Assembly (NCBI RefSeq): GCF_000160775.2
Contig: NZ_CM001024.1
Span: 1,551,712 to 1,615,711, forward strand
Reading direction: 5' to 3'
DNA from: Aeromicrobium marinum DSM 15272
Lineage (GTDB): Bacteria; Actinomycetota; Actinomycetes; Propionibacteriales; Nocardioidaceae
DNA: 64,000 bases
The notes beneath the pieces are model-generated. The model was given only the letters and a program-made list of their open reading frames with translations, was not told where the DNA came from and made no database searches. Both the position numbers and the translations under genes were made by a program. Of this stretch, positions 59,786 through 64,000 are shown in pieces; position 1 is the stretch's first letter, and every line of letters begins with the position of its first letter.

Positions 59786-60678
59786 TCGCCGCGTCGCAGC
59801 ATCGCCCGCCACTTGCCGCGATGGTAAATCGCGGGTGGGTTGTCCTGCACGAAGGCAGTGACCATCGCGACGAACTCCGCCGGGTGGTCCTTGTGGGGGA
59901 AGTGCCCCGAGTCGTCGAAGACGCGGACGTCCGACAACGAATGGCTCGCCGCGTGGGCGGCGTGCGCGACCGGGATGACCTGGTCCTGGCGACCCCAGAC
60001 CACCAGCACCGGCATCAGCTGGGCGAGGTAGGTGCGGTCGGTCATGGTGACGAACTGACCCCGCCAGTCCAGGACGTTGCCGGTCAGCCGGCGGATCGCG
60101 TTGCGGGCCCCGGGCTCGGCCATCGCGTCGTAGATGCGGGCGACCTCGCCGAGGTCGCGGGTCACCGACCAGCCGGTGCCGGCGAGGGCGCGCAGGCCCG
60201 TGCGGACGAAGGGACGCCACGGCTTCGCCGTCGCGACCGCGAGCATGGTCCCGCTGCCGGGCAGGGTCAGCATCCGGATCATCGGCGTGACCTCGCGTCC
60301 GAGACCGCCGGTGGACACCAGGACGACCCGCTCGGTGCGCTCGGGGAACTGGTAGGCGAACTGCATCGCGACGCCTCCACCGAAGCTGTGACCGATCACC
60401 GTCACCTTGTCGACGCCCAGGATCGTCAGCAGGTCGCGCATGGCGTTGGCGTAGCCGCCGAGGGAGTAGTCGGCGTCGGGCTTGTCGGACTCACCGTGCC
60501 CGAGCAGGTCGGGCGCGATGACCGTGAAGTGCTCGGCCAGGGGGGCGATGACCTCGTCCCAGGTGCTGGAGTCGCAGGCCAGGCCGTGCACCAGCAGGAG
60601 CGCCGGCCCGGTGCCGGCGGTGCGGTAGGCCCGCCGATAGCCATGGACCACGACGTACTGCAGCTCGGCTGTCGGCAT
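59731..60678 (-). CDS. Alpha/beta hydrolase
   Basis: A 315-residue serine hydrolase. LLLVHGLACDSSTWDEVI (oxyanion loop), GHSFGGGVAMQ with the nucleophile serine, VVWGRQDQVIP with the acid, and DSGHFPHKDHP with the catalytic histidine. The ATG has TACGAT ending six bases upstream (leaderless). It is divergent from the membrane ACP gene (74-bp gap), so a thioesterase-like or acyltransferase-like role toward that ACP is possible but unproven. The 3' end overlaps the PAP2 gene. Confidence 0.9.
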   Translation of the reverse strand: MPTAELQYVVVHGYRRAYRTAGTGPALLLVHGLACDSSTWDEVIAPLAEHFTVIAPDLLGHGESDKPDADYSLGGYANAMRDLLTILGVDKVTVIGHSFGGGVAMQFAYQFPERTERVVLVSTGGLGREVTPMIRMLTLPGSGTMLAVATAKPWRPFVRTGLRALAGTGWSVTRDLGEVARIYDAMAEPGARNAIRRLTGNVLDWRGQFVTMTDRTYLAQLMPVLVVWGRQDQVIPVAHAAHAASHSLSDVRVFDDSGHFPHKDHPAEFVAMVTAFVQDNPPAIYHRGKWRAMLRRGDQAVLTTVPPAPSSPAVL

Positions 60679-60752
60679 CACCCCATCGTAGGGGCGCTGT
60701 GTTGCAGCGAGGTGAAAACCTGGGCTTCCTCGACGTGGATAAACTCACCCCC

Positions 60753-61553
60753 ATGGCCACCAGCACCGCAGTCCACGAGGCCCTCACCGACATCCTGGTG
60801 CGGCTCGTCGACTGCGAAGCCGACGAGGTGGCCCCCTCGACGCCGCTGCGTGACCTCGGGGTCGACTCCCTGATGACGGTCGAGATGGCCGACGAGATCG
60901 GCCGCCGCTTCGACGTCTACGTGGCCGACGAGGTGGTCGACGGGTACCGCACCGTCGCCGATGTCGTGCGCTCGGTGGCGCACCACCCGTCCACCGCCGC
61001 CCGCGTGCCGGCGACGGCCGTGGTCGCGTCGTCGTCCGAGCCACTGCCCGACCCTCGACCGTCGGGCTCCCGTCTCGCCGGGGCCGCGGCGGTCATGGTG
61101 GTGGTGGGCGTCGTGATCGGTGGCCTCATCGGCATCGGCGGCTCCGCCCTGGTCGACGCGGCCGGGCTCGACGAGGCCGCCCTGCCGCCACTGCCGTCGG
61201 CCACCCCGGCGCCGACGCCGACCTCGGAGGCTCCTCCCCCCGAGGAGGAACCGGCCCCGGTCGACCCGGACGTGCCTCAGCCCACGCTGCAGCAGCCCGC
61301 GCCCCGCGCAGCGCCGGGCGAGCGGATCGAGCTCGCCGGGACGTTCCCGGGACTCGGTGAGGGCGCCGTGCTGCAGGTGCAGGCCAAGGAGCCCACCACG
61401 GAGTGGAGCGACTTCCCGGTCACGGCCACCACGGCCGCCGACGAGACGTTCCGCACGCTCGTGTTCACCACACGGACGGGCGAACGCCGGTTCCGCCTGG
61501 TCCACGTGCCCACCGGAGGGACCACTCCGGAGGTCGTCGTCACCATCGGGTGA
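60753..61553 (+). CDS. Membrane-anchored acyl carrier protein with extracytoplasmic beta domain
   Basis: 266 residues in an unusual order. Residues 1-78 are an acyl carrier protein: TPLRDLGVDSLMTVEMADEI with serine 39 as phosphopantetheine site, then DVYVADEVVDGYRTVADVV. Residues ~80-106 are a polar linker, ~108-130 a transmembrane helix (LAGAAAVMVVVGVVIGGLI), ~145-190 a Pro/Glu-rich stalk and ~190-266 a predicted Ig-like beta-sandwich outside. The ACP would face the cytoplasm. ATG with TAAACT ending seven bases upstream. No polyketide or fatty-acid synthase is adjacent; the acyl chain or transferase is unknown. Confidence 0.85.
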   Translation: MATSTAVHEALTDILVRLVDCEADEVAPSTPLRDLGVDSLMTVEMADEIGRRFDVYVADEVVDGYRTVADVVRSVAHHPSTAARVPATAVVASSSEPLPDPRPSGSRLAGAAAVMVVVGVVIGGLIGIGGSALVDAAGLDEAALPPLPSATPAPTPTSEAPPPEEEPAPVDPDVPQPTLQQPAPRAAPGERIELAGTFPGLGEGAVLQVQAKEPTTEWSDFPVTATTAADETFRTLVFTTRTGERRFRLVHVPTGGTTPEVVVTIG

Positions 61554-61556
61554 CGG

Positions 61557-62057
61557 TCACACCACCTGGTGCAGCCAGCGCACGGGCGCCCCGTCGCCGG
61601 CATGGCGGAACGGTTCGAGCTCGGCGTCCCAGCGCGATCCCAGCAGTCCGTCGAGGGCCTGGTCCATCGTGATCTCCCCGCGGGCCGCCTTGACCCGGAA
61701 CGCCTTGATCCGGTCCTCCGGGATCAGGATGTCGCCGTGCGTCCCGGTGACCGCGTGGAAGATCCCCAGATCGGGCGTGTACGAGTACCGGGCGCCCTCG
61801 GACGCCGCGGTGGCGTGCTCGGTCACCTCGAACCGCAGCATCTGCCAGCCGCGCAGGGCGCTGGCCAGCGCCGCGGCGGTTCCCACGGGGGCCTGCCACG
61901 AGACCTCGGCCCGGTACGAACCGGCGGCGGCCGGCTGAGGGTGCCAGGCCACGTCGGGGGCGTCGCCGAGGACCCCGGCGGCGGCCCATTCGACGTGCGG
62001 GCACAACGCTGAGGGCGCGGAGTGGACGTACAGCACGCCGCGGGTGGGAACGCTCAT
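61557..62057 (-). CDS. DUF3145 protein
   Basis: A 166-residue member of the actinobacterial DUF3145 family: TRGVLYVHSAPSALCPHVEWA at the start, LRGWQMLRFEVTEHAT and DGLLGSRWDAELEPFRHAG. The role is unknown; homologues are soluble and often encoded alone. The ATG follows AGGAGG. It is convergent with the ACP gene, three bases apart. Confidence 0.88.
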   Translation of the reverse strand: MSVPTRGVLYVHSAPSALCPHVEWAAAGVLGDAPDVAWHPQPAAAGSYRAEVSWQAPVGTAAALASALRGWQMLRFEVTEHATAASEGARYSYTPDLGIFHAVTGTHGDILIPEDRIKAFRVKAARGEITMDQALDGLLGSRWDAELEPFRHAGDGAPVRWLHQVV

Positions 62058-62207
62058 CAGGCCTCCTGGATCTCGATGGTGCGCCTTCCCCAGCGTCATC
62101 GGTCCCTCGGCCCGCACGAGCGGGTGTGAAGTTGCGTCCATTGTGCACCAGAACACCCGTCGTTCCAAGAGCAGGCCCACGGTGGGCCGCCGTGGCACAG
62201 TGGGAGC

Positions 62208-62513
62208 ATGGCCGAGATCGTGACCGACCGACCCGCCGACCGACGGTTCGAGCTCCACGTCGACGGCGTGCTCGCCGGGTACGTCGACTACCGCGTGTCC
62301 GGCAGCGAGTACGCACTGCCGCACACCCGCGTGCTCGACCAGTTCGGCGGCCGGGGCCTCGGGACGGTGCTGGTGGTGGGTGCTCTGGAGCAGATCGCCG
62401 AGCAGGGCGGACAGGTGCTGCCGTACTGCTCGTTCGTGCCGTGGGTCATGCGGGACCGACCCGACCTGGCCGCACTGGTGCCGGAGGCGCGGCGCGCCGA
62501 GTTCGGCCTCTGA
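62208..62513 (+). CDS. Small GNAT-like acetyltransferase (YidJ type)
   Basis: A 101-residue single-domain GNAT of the Gcn5_2 type: RRFELHVDGVLAGYVDYR, the acetyl-CoA loop VLDQFGGRGLGTVLV, and GQVLPYCSFVPWVMR with a typical P-x-C-x-FV. Substrate unknown. Preceded by GGGAGC close to the ATG. Convergent with the HAD phosphatase. Confidence 0.85.
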   Translation: MAEIVTDRPADRRFELHVDGVLAGYVDYRVSGSEYALPHTRVLDQFGGRGLGTVLVVGALEQIAEQGGQVLPYCSFVPWVMRDRPDLAALVPEARRAEFGL

Positions 62514-62520
62514 CGCCCGG

Positions 62521-62949
62521 TCAGCACCCGACCGGATGGACCTCGATGCCGTGCTCACGCCAGAGGTCGAGCACGGCGGGCTTGTCGTCCCACGCCGCCA
62601 CCACCCGGTACCCGTCCGAGACGAGCCCGGTCAGCATGTCGGCCTTCACGGCGACGTCCTTGCGGTAGTCGCCCACGATCCGCATGCGGACGTTCTCGTG
62701 CGGGATCTCGTGCTCGACCAGCCAGTCCAGGGTGACGTCGTGCCACACGAACTCACGCGAGGTGACGACCAGCACGGCCAGACCGTCCGCGGCCGCCTGT
62801 CGCGCAGCCCGCACCACGTCGGGGTTCGGCGGACAGCCCACCGCCGCGGCCTGGAACGCGGCGAACCCACCCTCGGTCTCCAGCAGGTGGACGACGCCCG
62901 ACGTGTCGCAGAGCGTGCCGTCGAGGTCGAAGATCGCCGCGTCGCGCAT
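62521..62949 (-). CDS. HAD-like phosphatase (polynucleotide kinase 3'-phosphatase type)
   Basis: A 142-residue HAD-superfamily phosphatase. Motif I FDLDGTLCDT, motif II VTSREF and a late acid motif VVAAWDDKPAV. It resembles the phosphatase half of PNKP-type proteins and lacks a kinase domain. It may remove 3' phosphates from nucleic acids or act on small substrates. CACACT lies six bases before the ATG. Confidence 0.85.
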   Translation of the reverse strand: MRDAAIFDLDGTLCDTSGVVHLLETEGGFAAFQAAAVGCPPNPDVVRAARQAAADGLAVLVVTSREFVWHDVTLDWLVEHEIPHENVRMRIVGDYRKDVAVKADMLTGLVSDGYRVVAAWDDKPAVLDLWREHGIEVHPVGC

Positions 62950-63069
62950 GGCACCAGTGTGCCCGTCAGGACCGGTCGTCCGGCGGACGCTGCCGCCGCG
63001 CCGCGGTGGCTCTGGTACAAACGTAGCCCGGCGCGCGGCGTCGGACAGCGACGAGACCGAGGAGCCACG

Positions 63070-63447
63070 GTGGCGCACATGCAGATCGGCGAGGTCGCCG
63101 AGCGCACCGGGCTCAGCCTCCGCACCATCCGGTTCTACGAGGAGGCCGGCCTGGTGCTGCCGGTGGCACGGACCGACGGCGGGTTCCGCCTGTACACCGA
63201 CGTCTCGGTCGAGCGGCTCGAGCTGATCAAGCGGGTCAAGCCCCTCGGCTACTCCGTCGAGGAGATCGCCGAGTTCCTGGACCTCCTCGACGCCGCGGCC
63301 GTCGGCGCGGGCCGCGAGGAGCTGGACCGTCTGGCGACGATCCACGACGACCTGAAGGACCGGATCTCCGCCCTGCTCGCCAAGGTCGAGCGGGCCAAGG
63401 TCCTGGCCGACGAGGTCGGGGAGGTCCTGCGCTCCGCCGGTCAGTGA
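63070..63447 (+). CDS. MerR-family regulator
   Basis: 125 residues: helix-turn-helix MQIGEVAERTGLSLRTIRFYEEAGL, a wing TDGGFRLYTDVSVERL, then a coiled dimerisation helix (ELDRLATIHDDLKDRISALLAKVERAK). No metal-binding cysteines, so unlike CueR/ZntR types. The GTG start has GAGGAG six bases upstream. The last seven bases overlap the 3' end of the convergent SulP gene. The target is unknown. Confidence 0.9.
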   Translation: MAHMQIGEVAERTGLSLRTIRFYEEAGLVLPVARTDGGFRLYTDVSVERLELIKRVKPLGYSVEEIAEFLDLLDAAAVGAGREELDRLATIHDDLKDRISALLAKVERAKVLADEVGEVLRSAGQ

Positions 63448-64000
63448 CCGGTGCCGAGGTTACCCGCGAGCCGCGTGTGACGGTGCAGACTCGACTCGTT
63501 GAGACCCTGGATGTCGACGTTCTTGCCCTTGGCGCGGTACTTGGTCTCGACGGCGTCGAGCGCCGCCACCGTGGAGGCGTCCCAGATGTGTGACTCGGAC
63601 ATGTCGATGATGACGTTCTGCGGGTCCCCGGCGTAGTCGAACTGGTACACCAGGTCGTTGCTGGAGGCGAAGAACAGCTCACCGACGACCTTGTAGACGC
63701 AGGTGTCCTCGTCGGGGTGGTCCACGACGACGACCTGCGTGAAGTGGGCGACCCGCCGGGCGAACATGACCATCGCGGTCACGACACCGGCGCCCACGCC
63801 GATCGCGAGGTTGTGGGTCAGGACGGTCGCCGCCACCGTGATCGCCATGACGGCGGTCTCGCTCTTGGGCATGCGGCGCAGGGTGGCCGGACGGACGCTG
63901 TGCCAGTCGAACGTCGAGACGGCGACGACGATCATGACCGCGACCAGGGCAGCCATCGGGATCATCGCCACGACGTCACCGAACCCGACGACGAGGACGA
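63441..64000 (-). CDS. SulP-family anion transporter, C-terminal part (partial)
   Basis: The gene runs off the right edge; only the last ~186 residues are seen. They include hydrophobic helices (IPMAALVAVMIVVAVSTFDW and VMAITVAATVLTHNLAIGVGAGVV) and then a STAS domain (~110 residues): YKVVGELFFASSNDLVYQF, VIIDMSESHIWDASTVAAL. These define a sulfate/bicarbonate-type SulP transporter, anion specificity unknown. Convergent with the MerR gene with a seven-base overlap of the coding ends. Confidence 0.9.
   Translation of the reverse strand, partial: VLVVGFGDVVAMIPMAALVAVMIVVAVSTFDWHSVRPATLRRMPKSETAVMAITVAATVLTHNLAIGVGAGVVTAMVMFARRVAHFTQVVVVDHPDEDTCVYKVVGELFFASSNDLVYQFDYAGDPQNVIIDMSESHIWDASTVAALDAVETKYRAKGKNVDIQGLNESSLHRHTRLAGNLGTGH

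Noticed and set aside
63005..63035. MerR operator near TACAAACGTA before the MerR gene
   Set aside because: The dyad is weak and no spaced -35/-10 typical of MerR promoters was found.

Overview
The window is high-GC DNA packed with GTG/ATG starts and carries marker genes of an actinobacterium: WhiB, the glnE-glnA2 pair, DUF3052 next to a homodimeric pyruvate dehydrogenase E1, DUF3145, an ECF42 sigma factor, and a FAD oxidoreductase/DUF1365/CFA-synthase operon like the one at mycobacterial sigK. A Nocardioidaceae-type organism (Nocardioides/Aeromicrobium) is my inference. Nothing looks like a phage, insertion sequence or CRISPR. The only island-like stretch is the restriction module at the left edge.

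Layout. 1-4.7 kb: end of an unknown gene, a type I restriction HsdR and a translationally coupled second PD-(D/E)XK-like protein. 5-20 kb: a catabolic region. It holds an LLM flavin oxidoreductase with a leaderless mini-ORF, a fused E1 and an E2 of a 2-oxoacid/acetoin-type dehydrogenase, a VOC protein and a GntR regulator. Facing these is a long minus-strand unit: cupin-XRE regulator, CUT2 ABC importer (ATPase, two permeases, lipoprotein), M24 peptidase-like protein, SDR and aldehyde dehydrogenase. The substrate is unknown. 20-29 kb: small enzymes and regulators, a DUF2975/XRE pair, two coiled-coil stress proteins (one CsbD), NADP-type glutamate dehydrogenase, and an NAD-binding enzyme/TetR pair with repeated operators. 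28.5-35.4 kb: lipid modification. A TetR regulator faces an oxidoreductase/acyl-CoA desaturase pair, then comes the FAD oxidoreductase-DUF1365-CFA synthase operon and a WhiB3-like gene. The operon and the whiB gene share a near-identical SigK-like promoter.

35.4-46 kb: nitrogen and cofactor housekeeping (glnE, glnA2, nadE, panB, map), a DGPF/ECF42 pair under a matching ECF42 promoter, and an ion channel. 46.5-55.8 kb: RNase P RNA back to back with a yybP-ykoY manganese riboswitch that leads a UPF0016 manganese exporter, then YaaA, a histidine phosphatase/zinc-ribbon/NIF3 operon, a RecQ helicase with a phosphoribosyltransferase-like tail, tRNA-Val and an AhpE-like peroxiredoxin. 55.8-64 kb: aceE, a PAP2 phosphatase, an alpha/beta hydrolase facing an unusual membrane-anchored acyl carrier protein, DUF3145, an acetyltransferase, a HAD phosphatase, a MerR regulator and the end of a SulP transporter.

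Fourteen starts (13 genes and one mini-ORF) are preceded by TANNNT ending 6-7 bases before the start codon and lack a ribosome binding site, so leaderless transcription is common here. It helped choose several starts. The least-explained systems are the membrane-tethered ACP, the CUT2/M24/SDR/ALDH/E1-E2 catabolic region, and the SigK-like regulon reaching a whiB gene.
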